Positions 1 through 11,244 of a DNA stretch of 64,000 nucleotides are shown here, in pieces. The notes under the pieces were generated by a model. It searched no databases and had not been told where the DNA came from. It saw only the letters and a list, made by a program, of their open reading frames with translations. Where the stretch lies: assembly GCF_020379485.1 (NCBI RefSeq), contig NC_063438.1, positions 62,001-126,000 on the forward strand. Direction: 5' to 3'. Position 1 is the stretch's first letter. Each line of letters opens with the position of its first letter. The translations under genes and the position numbers were made by a program. Origin of the DNA: Brassica napus (lineage: Eukaryota; Streptophyta; Magnoliopsida; Brassicales; Brassicaceae).

Positions 1-2183
1 CATATGCACATGGTCATTTCATTTGCACTTTTACCCATATCGAGTTATTCATTTGTTGGATATGCTAGCTTTAAAATGTTTCTTGAGTTGTGGTAATCAT
101 ATATTCATATGGGCATTTACTTTCACAAATCTAAGACCCCATAAAGTAATTATAAGCTCACAAGTACATGTACCTTGGAAATTTTTGTTAGATTCTTTGC
201 AGAAAATACATTTTGTTTAACACATGGGCAGAAGAAATGGAGCCATAATATACCGTAAACCATAAAAAATTAATGCAGAGTTACTTTACAAAATGGGCGT
301 ACAATTGCAAAAGATAAAGTATGGAACCCATATAAGATAAGAATCATTATGCTTTGTCTGATGCAATCTTTACTTTCTCGTTATTTCTATCTTAATATTC
401 AAAATGAGCTCATTTCCTGATTATCTAACATCTATAATGTTTGGTCCCTTGGATATCACTTGGTACGTGCGACTCATGTTAAATAGTTAACTGTTACAAA
501 ATAAAGACTATTTTATTGTTTCGTTCACTACACATTGAACATATATAGTACATACTTCGGAACCAACAAGGAAACGATATGCTACAGCTCTAAGAGTTAT
601 AGGAATCATAGTTTCCCTTATTAATAGAACCATCCTGCCCATGAGATCATTTACTTTCAAATAATTTAAGGTCGGTCATATACAAGATTCTTGTACTCTA
701 AAAAAGCAAGAAAAAAAGCAAGAATATAATGGGCGCCAAATGAAAAGTAAAAGAAAGATATTCAAAGGCAGAGTACGATTTGATTTTCACACGTCGTCAT
801 TGCCATCTTTCAACATCACTTAAAATCTTTAAAGAAGTCAACTAGGGAATCTCATCCGTAGGTTAATGATGGGATGTTCGTACATATTTTATCATGATGA
901 TCATCCTCGAAGTCATGGGTTCACATAATGGATTAGGTTCTTTTCTGTCAGAATTTCCAAGCAATTGTAACTCTTGCCTTTTTTCTTTCACTGCTGTAGT
1001 GTTTTATTGTTTCTACTTATTTTAACAAATTAGTGCATACCAAACCCTACTGCTAATAAGTGAGTTTTTATTTTAACAAACTAGTGCACATCAAACCCTA
1101 CTGCTAGAAACTAGTGCATATCAAACCCTAACAGTTGTTCCGGGCGTTTAATATTTGTCTGGTTCAAGCTAGAAAACTGTCGTGTTTCTAATCAATGTTA
1201 TCTAAATTTTTTTTTTAACATTGGCTTTCAAATTAAAGAGCAAAAGAAAAATAAAATGTTTGGCCTTAGAGCATCATTAACCCTAGTAATCCTTAGGGTG
1301 CTTAATTTTTTTTTTCTGAAAAAAAAAGATTTATAAAAAGGACCAATAGCAGACAGCCACTTTCTGGACACCTAATAAGTGAGTTTTGATCAAATGAAAA
1401 CATAGTCCATTACCAAACTTTCAAAGTCAGATAAACAAAAAGCCCATAAGTAATTCAAGAAGAAAAGCCCATTATGGATAACTGTCTTTTTCCAGTTTTT
1501 TCTCTCCGTGAATAATCCACTTTCACATCTGTTTCTGTGTCTTCCTTGATTGCGACCAATCGTAAGAGAAGAGAGAAGAGAGATTCTATGAACTACAAAG
1601 AGGTAAAGACCAATCCTTTTGACGTGCCTTCCATACTCGTTTCCGTTTCCGTGATTACTCCTTTATAGAGAAGATTTTCTAAAACATTTTGAGATTCAAA
1701 AGAACTGAATTTTTTTTATTTCAAAGCTGATAAAAACCAAAATGTGTTGGATGATAATGGGAACAAGAGAGGCCATCAAACGTGCCGCTAAATCATATTG
1801 CTATGGAGTGGAATGTTAGATTTTATCTGTGCGCTTGTATATAGATCTCAAAACAATGTTCTTTTTTCCTCAGATATAAACAAACAAATGCTCGAATATC
1901 AAAAGAGACGACAATGCCCAAGCCTCAGCAAAGGGATTGAATCAGAGCATTTTCATTTATCGAATAATATGTATTCATCATAAACTAGAAGCAGAGTCAA
2001 ATCAATAACAAACGTAATAGAAAGGGTGTAAACTTTAGATACTCATATATATTATTCATGCAATACGCAAGTCTTTTAAGATTTAACATCCACAAGATAA
2101 AAACTAAAACTTTAACCACAATTCCGAAAATAAAATAGCAAAAATCGAACGAATCAGAGTCATGGCACAGCTCGTCGGATGAT
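1..2183. other. Intergenic, no gene recognised
   Basis: AT-rich sequence with only short frames and no recognisable protein. It holds three imperfect ~27-bp copies of a short unit at about 1028-1054, 1079-1105 and 1109-1135. The right end is the 3' flank of the minus-strand RPL39 gene. Confidence 0.6.
1028..1135. repeat. Short interspersed repeat, three ~27-bp units
   Basis: Three near-copies of a unit with core TAGTGCAyAtCAAACCCTA lie at 1028-1054, 1079-1105 and 1109-1135. The first two are separated by ~24 bp and the last two by a few bases. Function unknown. Confidence 0.6.
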
Positions 2184-2515
2184 CTAGAACCCGAGCTTGG
2201 TACGGCGCCAATGCCTACGCTTAGCGTTGTACCTGCGTGAAGAATAACACAACGAACGAACTTCATATCAAATCAAACTCCAACATTTTTTCTCGAAGGA
2301 AAACATAGAAAAATCAAAACCTGATCTTGTTATCGGTACGGAGACGGATCCAGCCAGGGATAGGCCTGTTTTGCCTCATCTTCTTCCCAAGCTTCTTCTT
2401 GATTATGAACGTCTTGTGCGACGGCTACAACAGTTAATCGTAAAATTAATCAGGCAAAGTAAAAGAGATATGAAATATGGAGGAGAAAAGAGTGAAGGAG
2501 TTATATAAGTACCAT
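2184..2515 (-). CDS. RPL39: 60S ribosomal protein L39 (eL39)
   Basis: Small basic component of the large cytosolic ribosomal subunit that lines the end of the nascent-peptide exit tunnel. Three exons read on the minus strand: 2513-2515 (the ATG alone), 2321-2424 and 2184-2232, giving 51 residues, the family's exact length. The protein starts MPSHKTF, continues with the Lys/Arg-rich core [16 protein letters not shown] and ends [16 protein letters not shown], which is diagnostic. Both introns have GT-AG ends, and the Arg codon split across exons 2 and 3 is restored by splicing. The gene is divergent from eIF3m with ~360 bp between start codons. A telo-box lies just upstream. Identification is secure. 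Confidence 0.97.
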
Positions 2516-2565
2516 CTTTGCTTGAGGTGGCAACGGTGATGATCCGGCGGAACACGGCAGCTCTA

Positions 2566-2574
2566 AAACCCTAA
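2566..2574 (+). promoter_or_regulatory. Telo-box upstream of RPL39
   Basis: AAACCCTAA lies ~50 bp upstream of the RPL39 start codon in the shared RPL39/eIF3m promoter. Telo-boxes are a known feature of plant ribosomal protein and translation-factor promoters. That it acts on these genes is inference. Confidence 0.6.
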
Positions 2575-2771
2575 TTCCAAATGATAATAGTCTGAGGAAG
2601 TCAATGGTTTTTATACGCGGTGTAAAGAAAGCAAAGCTCAATCTTAACCGTTCGATTTTTACTTATTGCTAACCAGCCGTCCGATGCTTAAACCGTTAAT
2701 TAAGTGAACCCGATCCCGGTTCGGTTTAACTTAACCGGGGAAGATAAAAATGTGGATTAGGGCTTCTTTCT

Positions 2772-2794
2772 TCTCTCTCTCTCTCTCTCTCTCT
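2772..2794 (+). repeat. (CT)n tract in eIF3m leader
   Basis: An uninterrupted CT dinucleotide tract ~80 bp upstream of the eIF3m start codon. CT-rich leaders are common near plant transcription starts. Confidence 0.7.
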
Positions 2795-2874
2795 GCTCGG
2801 CTGCTGAAAGAAGTTTGTAGTTTTTGATTATTGTTCATCAGCGCCGCCGAGAGAAGAGAGAGAGCTAAGAAGCT

Positions 2875-3617
2875 ATGACGACGATTGTTCCCACTTCCGA
2901 AGAAGATCCTTTTCTCGCCCGTCGTCCAGTTTACTTCCCAGCTCGCCTGGGCTGATGCTGGTCCCGAGGTACAATCTCTAATATTTTTCGTCTCGATGAT
3001 CTGATTGGTGAAGCATGAATGATAGAATCAGTTTGATTTAACTTTGCATTGGTGCAATTTGAATAGTTTGGTGTAATTTTCATGATTCTGATGCATATTA
3101 CAAATTCAATTAGTCAAATTTTCTAAGTTGTGGTTTGAATTTTGAAACTTGTTTTGTTTGATTAGGCTGCGGAGCCAGAGATTAGCAGGCTATGTAGAGA
3201 GGCTGAGGAGTCGATAGTAGCAGGAAAGTGGTTGGAGTTGGCTTCGTTGATGGTTACTTCAGCTGAATTGGTTTCTTCCAAAATGTCTGAGAAAGGTTTG
3301 TTTTTCTATTATATTACACAATGCACATCCTTTTTTTTTTGCATTATCAGTAGGTTGATGTTGTTTGTATGTTTGATTCAGATCTTGAGTGTACCTACAC
3401 CATCATTTGCAGCCTTGTTAAGAACGCGAATAGCCTGAAGATGTCCTTGAAATGTGGAACGCTATCTCTTCTAAGGTTGTTCAACAGCCGAATGACAAAG
3501 CTTCTCTTCGTTTGAAGATGTATGATCCTTTCCAGCTTATTTTGTTTAATGTTTTTTTTATAGTTACATACTTCTGATTTGTTGTTTATTCTGTCTTTGT
3601 AAGCCTCTTCAATCTTA
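2875..3617 (+). pseudogene. TIF3M1: eIF3 subunit m 5' part, two frameshifts, cut by assembly gap
   Basis: Start of a gene for eIF3 subunit m, a PCI-domain protein of the translation initiation factor 3 complex. Exons 2875-2968, 3166-3295 and 3382-3519 encode the family N-terminus: MTTIVPTSEEDP, FTSQLAWADAGPE, EPEISRLCREAEES, KWLELASLMVTSAELVSSK and ECTYTIICSLVKNANS. Two indels break the frame. One extra C in the CCC at 2918-2920 makes the first exon hit a stop at about 2953. One missing C at 3434-3435 disrupts the third exon. The gene then enters a run of 100 Ns, and nothing beyond the gap looks like eIF3m. Either this is a degraded truncated copy, or the two C-run indels beside a gap are sequencing errors in a real gene. 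The family call is strong and the pseudogene call is not. Confidence 0.75.
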
Positions 3618-3717
3618 NNNNNNNNNNNNNNNNNNNNNNNNNNNNNNNNNNNNNNNNNNNNNNNNNNNNNNNNNNNNNNNNNNNNNNNNNNNNNNNNNNN
3701 NNNNNNNNNNNNNNNNN
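3618..3717. other. Assembly gap (100 N)
   Basis: A run of exactly 100 N, the conventional placeholder for a gap of unknown size. Sequence order across it cannot be trusted: an eIF3m exon region lies to the left and transposon-rich AT sequence to the right. Confidence 0.99.
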
Positions 3718-3905
3718 TAATATCAAATACCCTTATTACAAATTCTCCAAGCAATCTCAATACCTTATGCTCATAATACTCACCCTTAATCTCAAATACC
3801 TTTTTTTTTTTTTTTTGGTCAATTTAATCTCAAATACCTTTTATTCTAATATACTCTTACAAAATATACCAACCTGGGTATGCGGTTAGCCGAACGCGTG
3901 TGATA

Positions 3906-4527
3906 TAGGGCCTGACTGGTTCAAACGCAGCGGTTGCGGTTGCGGTTGCGGGAGTTTATGGATGTGGGCGGTTGTGGTTTCTAGCGGTTTTAAGAGATTT
4001 GTACGACTGGTACTGCGGTTAAAAATTGGTGCGTTTTCGGGTGACTTATGACTGGTTAACTACCAAATGTTGTAAGAGTCAAATAATAAATTAACAATAT
4101 TTACATTTAATATAATTATAAAAATATCAAAAATCATAAAATTATAATAAATATAAAATTTATATTTAGAAAGTTATAAGTTTAATTTTTGAAAATTTAT
4201 TGAAATTGTTTTTATTATAAAATTTTATAATATTAATTAAAATATAATAGCTATATTTTAATATTTTCAAAATTTCAATTTTAAATTTTTTATTAAATAT
4301 TTTTACTTTTGTATATATATTGTTTTAAAAAAAAGAAAAAAAATTTACCCTCCCGCAACCGCCCGCAACCGCAAACGCTAGCTGGAGCCAGCTTTTGAAT
4401 TTATGAGATTCGGAGCGGTTTGAAGCGGTTTAGAGCGATTTGAGTGATTGTTGCAAACCGCCGACAACCGCTACCAACCGCAAAAGCTGCGTTTGCGGGT
4501 GGTAGCGGGAAAACCAATCGCCCCCAT
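3906..4527 (+). mobile_element. Non-autonomous hAT-like element, copy 1
   Basis: A ~620-bp element with no coding capacity. It starts TAGGGCCTGACTGGTT and ends with an imperfect inverted match (on the minus strand TGGGGGCGATTGGTTTTCCC). Both ends are crowded with GCGGTT/AACCGC subterminal repeats and the middle is very AT-rich. Dense subterminal motifs and a GGGCCTGACTGG-type end fit hAT-superfamily deletion derivatives. A second copy lies inverted at 37221-37852. I could not identify a clear 8-bp target duplication, so the exact ends are uncertain by a few bases. Confidence 0.75.
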
Positions 4528-5327
4528 AGTAGACGGTTGTTGAACGTTCTCGTTTCATGATAATGGGCTTAGCCCAAACTCAATAACGTCTAATAGTTAC
4601 TCGACTCCGTCTCAAACTGTCTTTACTGTAATTAAGAATCAAAAACGACAAAAAAACGTTAAAAGAAATCGCAAAGCAAAAAACAATTAAGACGATTGTA
4701 ACGACCCTAACCCTGGGTTTATGATTAAATCTAGGGATTGTGATTAAAATGGTTACTTGTATAATAAGAAAAGAGGAAGAAGGCACTAAACCTTATTATA
4801 TTGAGCATGTGCTTCCACATCACCAACCGATACGAAACGTCAACGGTGTAGCATCGATGGCCCTCCGACGAAAGGAATCGACTACGGTAAAAAGGAGATC
4901 ACGGCGGCGTATATCGATGACCAGTGGTGGCGAACGTCGCGGCTCCGATGCGGGTTCCTGTCATCTCATCTCGGCCCAAGGCCACAATAACGATAACACA
5001 TAAATATGTCTCCGTGCTGCGCGGTTATGGACCCCAGGTGACAATTGCGTCCTCTCCGGTGAAGAAAGATGGCTCCGGTGGTGGTCAGATCGAGAGGCGG
5101 TGGTGGGTCACGGCTTCTCCGATCGCAAAACGTATGACCTTATGGATCAAGAGAGGGGAAAAGAAGAGACTCAAATAAAGCGAGAGCTTGGATGTTGGAG
5201 GCGGCGGAAGCTTTACGAAGAGGGAGGTATAAACATATGTATATGTATAGGTGAAACAGAATAGATTCTCGGTTTGGTTTAACGGTCGATATTTTCAAAA
5301 AACAATGTCGGGGATCAACATTTGTCA
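4528..5327. other. Intergenic, no gene recognised
   Basis: No recognisable protein in any frame. A palindromic pair of site II-like motifs (TGGGCTTAGCCCA) lies at about 4564-4576. Such motifs are typical of plant housekeeping promoters, but no gene follows on either side. Several short frames at 4740-5180 are rich in Arg and Ser and look non-coding. Confidence 0.5.
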
Positions 5328-5901
5328 TTTGAATTTAGGCCTGGGATTTCGGGTATTCGGATCGGTTCCGGGTAAGATCCGTTCGGGTCCGGATATTCGG
5401 TTATTTACAAATTGTATCCAATGAGTACTTGGAACAGTTCGGTTCGGTTTCGGATCGGTTTTCGGTCGGTTCCGGGTCGGTTCCGGATATTAAATTATTA
5501 AACCAAAACTAATATTTTTATGTATTTTATATTTTCTATTTTTATTTTTATTTTTTTTTTAAAATAGTTTAATCCAAATCGGATATATATGTATAGTTTG
5601 AAAGTAACTACAACGAAATAGAAGTGGTGCAGTGGTAAAAGTTGATGTACTTTCAACTTTCCCACCCGGGTTCGAAACCCATGAGGCGCAAATCCATGTT
5701 TTTTAAACATTATTTCGGTTTAAACGGGTACCCGATCGGATCCGGATAAAAACCCGAACCGACCCGATACCCGTGGATATTCATAAACATTACCCATCGG
5801 TTAAATATGCCTTATCCGAAACCGATCCGAACCGGTCCATTTCGGGTCGGATCCGGTTCGGTATTCGGTTCCGGTTAAAAAGTCCCAGGCCTATTTGAAT
5901 T
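5328..5901. mobile_element. hAT-type MITE with perfect 8-bp target duplication
   Basis: The element spans 5336-5893 (558 bp) and begins TAGGCCTGGGA, with the exact inverted copy TCCCAGGCCTA at 5883-5893. It is flanked by the identical 8-bp repeat TTTGAATT at 5328-5335 and 5894-5901. An 8-bp duplication with short inverted ends marks the hAT superfamily. The subterminal parts are filled with TCGGTTCCGG / CCGGATCGG repeats of a kind common in Brassicaceae genomes. No transposase is encoded. An internal tRNA-like segment at 5621-5704 is listed separately. Confidence 0.88.
5621..5704 (+). other. tRNA-like Pol III unit (SINE head) inside the MITE
   Basis: Three parts of a type 2 Pol III unit lie in order: an A box TGGTGCAGTGG at 5625-5635, a B box GGTTCGAAACC at 5669-5679 (34 bp after the A box) and a T6 terminator at 5699-5704. 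The sequence does not fold as an obvious functional tRNA. It is most likely a tRNA-derived SINE remnant or captured tRNA fragment nested in the MITE. Confidence 0.55.
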
Positions 5902-6189
5902 CCCTGATTTGACCGTTCAAGTTCATATACACGTGTCAGTCTCTGATTTGCGCAGGAGCATAAATTGAGTACTTTAACGGGTGGCAGTTCCGATAAATCG
6001 AGATTGACATATATTGTTGTTGCAAATGTCAAACAATGATTTTTTCTGATAAGTGAGTTTGCAAAATATATTGATCCCATTGAGGTGGCGAAACGTAACA
6101 CACAGCTTCACTTGAGAGGGATTTTACATCATAAATTATATTGACGCAGACATGTATGCAAAGAAAAGTCTTATTGTTTTTTTTTGCTT

Positions 6190-8830
6190 AAGATATATTT
6201 GAGTTTTTGGTAAAAACTCAAATACTCTATATATTTAAACTTATATCATTAGTGTAATTTAAAATTTTCTAACCATGATAAACTTTCTTTTTATGGTACA
6301 TGAACATTGTTGTAATTTGTTAACAGTTAAATTAGCAAAATTTTATATACTATTTAAATCAGTGGATTTACCACTATGAAATCTCAATTATTGAGAAAAA
6401 CGGAAACAACAAAGGTTCTTAAACTTTTTGAACATGATCCTATGCCGTACATGATGTAACTATGCATTTAAACACAATTATAAAAATATTTGTTTTTTTC
6501 AAAATATGTGGGTTAACTACAAAAATATTTAGTTTTTTCGTTAAATGTTCTATATACTGAAGCTTATACTGTTAAGTATTCTATTTAATGTGAAATATCT
6601 ATTCTTGAGAGAAATGAAGAAAAAAAATTACAAACCTCTTTGACCATCATCATATGTCAGTACATGATGCCACTATGTATTTAAACAAAATTGTCAGTTT
6701 TTTGAAAAAAAATTTCAAAATATGTGGGTCAGCCTCAAGAAAGATATTGAGTTTTTTCGTTAAATGCTACATATACTGAAGCTTATACTCTTAGGTGTTG
6801 CTTAAAATTGTAACTATATCCTACATTTATATTAATGTGTGCATAACTTTCTTTCATGGTACACAACAATCAATTCTAATTTTCTAACAATTATTTCAAT
6901 AGATCTTTATATACTGTTTAAATAAGTGGACTAGCCACTATGAAATCTCCATTATTTAGAGAAACAAAGACGATAAAGGTACCAAAACTCTTTGACCATC
7001 TCCTATGTTAGTACATGATGCAACTATGCATTTAAAAATATATATTCATATTTTTTTAATTTGTTTCTCAAACTTTGCGGGTTAAACCCAAGGAAATATT
7101 GAGTTTTTCTTCATAGTCTCTCTATACTGAAGTTTATACTCTTTAAAGTTGTTTAAAGTTTTCTAAATAAATTCTAAATTTGTATTAAATGTATCATAAA
7201 CTCTCTTCCACGGTACATGGTCAACGTTCTAATTTTAAAAAATTGTTTAAATAAGATTTTATATACTGCTTAAATTATTGAACTACCTACTATAAAATCT
7301 ATATTCTATAGAGAAAGAGAGACCACAAAGGTTCCCAACCTCCTTAACCATTATCCTATGTCATTGTACGATCCATCTATACATTAAAGCAATTTTTGTC
7401 ATTTTATTTTTTTCATATTAAAGCAATATTTTCTTATTTTTAATTTTCTAAAAAAAATATATGGATATACTCATTAGTGTTGTTGGCCGAGGCTATCGCT
7501 ATCCATCGCGCAGTAGCTCTTGTTGTGTATTCAAACGTCCGATCCCTGGTAGTTCTATCCGATTCCTTATCTCTGATCAAGTTATTGAAGAAGGGAGGGT
7601 ACCAAGCTGAACTGTTCGGTATCATGTTTGATATCTATCACTTTATGTCTTTCTTTGATGTTATCTCCTTTAGTTTTATCTCTCGTAACTTTAATTGTGA
7701 GGCTGATTCTGTGGCAAAATCAGCTCTTGCTTCTGCTGTAACAAACCCCATCTATGGTGGGTAGAACCTTTTAGTTTGAATGCAATGCTTGTTTGACCAA
7801 AAAAAAAAATACACATTAGTGTTGTTTAAAAAATTCTAACCACTTTATACACTTTTATAAATGTATGATAAACTATCTTTCATGGTACATAGGCATTGTT
7901 CTATTTTTTATGATCCTAATATCCGGATGTCCTTGAAAGAGACCCGACTACAGCCTAATAACCATTCACCGGAGCTAAGCCGGATTTCCCGTCGAAAGCA
8001 TCCACTACGAAATCAGCGGACTTACCACTATGAAATCTCTATTCTTGTGAGAAACATAGACAACAAAGGTTTCATACCTCTTTGACCATCATCATATGTC
8101 AGTATATGATGAAACTATGCATTTAAACCAGAGTATCGTATTTTTGAATTTTTTTCTCAAAATTGGTGGTTTAACACGTACAAAAAATATTTAGTTTTTT
8201 GTTAAATTATATATATATATATATATATATACTGAAGATTATACTCTTAAAGTTGCTTGCAATTTTAACTACATTTTAAATTTGTATTAATGTATCATAA
8301 ACTCTCTTCCATGGTATATGGGCATCGTTCTAAATTTTTAACAATTGTTTTAATAAAACTTTATATACTGTTTAAATTAGTGCACTAGCTACTTTGAAAT
8401 CTCTATTCTTTAGAGAAACGAATACAACAAAGATACAAACCTCTTTGACTATTATCCCACATCTATGCATTAAAACAAATTGTCATATTTTTTTTATTTT
8501 TTTCTCAAAATATGTGGGTTTTCTATGAAAATATTGAGTTTTTGACTAAATGCTATATTGAAGTGTATACTCATTAGCATTGTTAATAAAATTCTAACCA
8601 CCTTATAAATTTTTAATAATGTATGATACACTCTCTTTCATGGTATATGGACATTGTTCTACTTTTTTAACAATTAAGTTAGTAAAACATCATATACTGC
8701 TATATCAGTGAATCAATGGACTTACCACTACGAAATCTCTACACTTGAAAGAAACAGAGACAAAAAAAGTTTCAAACCTCTCCAACCATCATCATATGTC
8801 AGTACATGATGCAACTAAGCCGTTAAAGAA
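6190..8830. repeat. Degenerate ~340-bp tandem satellite array
   Basis: About seven imperfect units share an ordered series of landmarks: 'ctatgaaatctc...', '...aaacctctttgaccat', 'tgtcagtacatgatgcaactatgcattta', 'tttctcaaaatatgtgggtt', 'atatactgaag.ttatactc', 'ctctcttccatggtaca'. The 'tatgaaatct' landmark recurs near 6376, 6590, 6940, 7290, 8029, 8390 and 8729, so most intervals are 340-360 bp. The 6376-6590 interval is deleted. The 7290-8029 interval is lengthened by a LINE tail (7485-7810) and by unrelated sequence around 7915-8010. An (AT)n tract lies at about 8207-8231. No coding capacity. Confidence 0.8.
7472..7826 (+). mobile_element. 5'-truncated LINE tail (RNase H end) with target duplication
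   Basis: A fragment of a plant L1-type LINE inserted in the satellite. The body, about 7485-7810, encodes only the C-terminal RNase H-like domain of the element's second ORF: LAEAIAIHRAV, then VLSDSLSLIKLL and FISRNFNCEADSVAKSAL, ending at the stop at 7762-7764. A poly-A run follows at 7799-7809. The 13-bp sequence CATTAGTGTTGTT occurs immediately before (7472-7484) and after (7814-7826), a target duplication made of satellite sequence. Severe 5' truncation, poly-A and a 13-bp duplication are hallmarks of target-primed reverse transcription. Confidence 0.88.
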
Positions 8831-8930
8831 AGAACAACGTAGATTTAAAACATAAAAGCTGGGGTCATCGTACAAATCAACTGCGAATTTATTAGGTGTC
8901 CTGAGATAAAAGGCAATCACGTCTGCTGTA

Positions 8931-10007
8931 TCAAGCCTCTTCCAGAGCTTTTTTAATGTCTTTCTGCTTATTACCCGCAAAACATGAAACCAACATCACA
9001 AATAATAGTATAGGATAAGACGATTTGAATAGGTAAAGAATGAATGCATACCTCGATTGATAGCGGTGTAGCCATCGTACCGTAACGATCAATCACTATG
9101 CCATCTTTGCTGACCAAGAATTTGGTGAAGTTCCACTTAATTCTGGAACCAAGAAAAGTGGGCTTGCTTGCCTTAAGGAACTTGTAGAGTGGTGCTGCGT
9201 TTTGACCGTTTACACGTACCTAATCCCACATCAACCCACACTTGGTCATATATATAAGCCATTATCAATCAATCAGCGGGCAACTGTTGAAGGACATATT
9301 GATTTTGGGACGTTACACTTGATCTAAACATACCACAATCAAGTCGTACATACCTAACATAACTAAAAGATGAATAAAACGTGAGGAGGAGCCCCTATAT
9401 GATTAAGAAACCACCGGAAATGAAAAGAAAGAAAGAAAGAGGATATTTTATAGACATACCTACCTTTTGGAAAACAGGGTATTCGGCCTGAAACCGCGTA
9501 CAAGCAAACTCATGAGCCTCTTGACTCGTGCCGGGCTCTTGGTAAAGAAACTGATTGCAAGGGAACGCCAAGATCTCAAACCCTGATATACATAATATGA
9601 TACATACAAAAAGAACGAACATGGCTTGCAACTGCATAACAAAAACCCTAACTTAATTTAATAAAAAAAAGACCTTGGTCCTTGTATTTCCGGTAAAGTT
9701 CGGTGAGCTGGGTATAATTGGATTCGGTGAAACCGCTGTTTGCACAATCCAGAAGATTAACCTATCAATCGCTAATAAATTAAAGATAGAGAAGAAAAAA
9801 AATGAGACGAACCATTTGGAAGCGACATTGACAAGGAGGAGGACTTTCCCTTGGTATATGCTCAAGTTCACGTCCTTGCCAGAGCTATCCTGTTGAAACA
9901 ATAATTAGTCAAAATCATCAGAGAGACGATTCAAGCGAAACACAGATGGTTACCTTGACGGTGAATTGATGGACGGATCTCTCGGGAACCGAAACAGAAG
10001 CACCCAT
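8931..10007 (-). CDS. GPX5: Glutathione peroxidase 5-like (thiol peroxidase)
   Basis: Plant glutathione peroxidases reduce hydrogen and lipid peroxides, using thioredoxin as the main electron donor. Six exons on the minus strand, 9954-10007, 9813-9889, 9674-9735, 9464-9582, 9052-9219 and 8931-8963, join in frame to 170 residues with GT-AG introns. The N-terminus [18 protein letters not shown] matches the GPX5 type, without a long transit peptide. The catalytic set is complete: Cys44 (NVASKCGFTE, split across exons 2 and 3), Gln75 (AFPCNQF), Trp133 and Asn134 (KWNFTKF). Cys92 (HEFACTRF) is the likely resolving Cys. The active site uses Cys, not selenocysteine. The protein ends KALEEA. All exons look intact. 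Confidence 0.95.
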
Positions 10008-11244
10008 CTCTCTCTCTCTTTCGAAAATGAAAAACAAAGAGAGCAACCTTTTATTTATGTCCTTTTTCCGAGCGGGACTCCGCTTTTTGCTCTCTGTGGC
10101 ACTTACATTACATGAAGTTTTGCCTTTCATTAGAAATAATCCAAGATAGTTGAATCTTGTTATACTATATTCCCATATTATATTATTCATGTACGAGGAT
10201 GTCTACTCATTCAATTCCACCTCAAAAATAGCATCAGAAACTATTTTACTGAAACACTATTACAATGGAAGGGAGTGAAGAATATACATCATATACCTCT
10301 CCAAGCTGAAAATCCACATAACCAAATAATGTTGACAAAAAAATATAAAGAAGAGCATAAAGACACGTGCTCTCTCTCTTTCTCTTTCTCTCTTACCATC
10401 TTATCACCCTCTCTGCTTTTTATTTTTGAGGTTCTGGTTCCAGAAGAAAAACATATATGTACATACTCACTTCGTCAACAACCCTTTACTTCCACTACTA
10501 GCCTATCTCTTTTCTAAATTAGAGCCACATCACGTCGGTGTTTTTCCTTCTAGCTTTCACACCACCCTTTACTACTTTCCGTCTCTCTCAAGTTTCTCTA
10601 GTCATGACCTCTCTAATGCCACATGCCTGGATCCGTAAATCAACAAATTATTTTCGGTTTTGTCGTCAGTGATTCTTTGCTCCATTATTAAATCCCCAAT
10701 AAACTTCAACTGTCAGAAGACACATATGCCACGATTCCAGTAAAGGTAAATATAATATCTTGGGACACAATCTTATGAAATAGTATGTTATGTATGATGA
10801 CTCACTAGAAGATGAGTAAATAACTGCTTTTCATGTCTCTGCAAGAGTGGATTTCCAGATAAACAGAAAAAATACTTCAAAAAGCCAAGGAGCATAAACG
10901 TTTCCTTACCTCTCATTCCAAGTGGAACAGATCCTTCCAAAAAAAACTCTCACTTGTTTCGGTCTTTAGGCCTAATATGGTATTTTTCTTTTTGAACAAA
11001 TTTTATTTACTATGGTATTTTGCATTGTCGGTTTTGTTATGAATGCTTCCTTTACATAGGGCTATGTCTCTGGATTTATTCTTCTTTCTTTGGTTATGTA
11101 TTTCACAATGTATTCCCTCCTCGTGTATGATATAGAATTTCAGTTGACCAAAAAAAAAGATCATTTTACGTAGCTAGGAGTGCATCGTGGGAGGCCAAAC
11201 GGAGGAAAAAAGTGTTGTGGTGGAGCTTAACTATGTCCACAGAA
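10008..11244. other. Intergenic, no gene recognised
   Basis: GPX5 promoter side followed by CT-rich and AT-rich sequence; short frames near 10275-10640 are low complexity. An A-rich run at about 11150-11158 after 'cagttgacc' resembles the tail of a degraded retroelement, but no coding part is visible. Confidence 0.5.

Noticed and set aside
1269..1305. 'agagcatcattaaccctag...' resembling the start of a Brassicaceae MITE
   Set aside because: No matching inverted end or target duplication was found nearby.
4690..4730. 'accctaaccctgg' as telomere-like repeat
   Set aside because: Only about two partial units; too short for an interstitial telomere tract.
10370..10640. CT-rich frames near 10.4 kb
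   Set aside because: Low-complexity CT sequence gives long frames by chance; no domain or splice structure.
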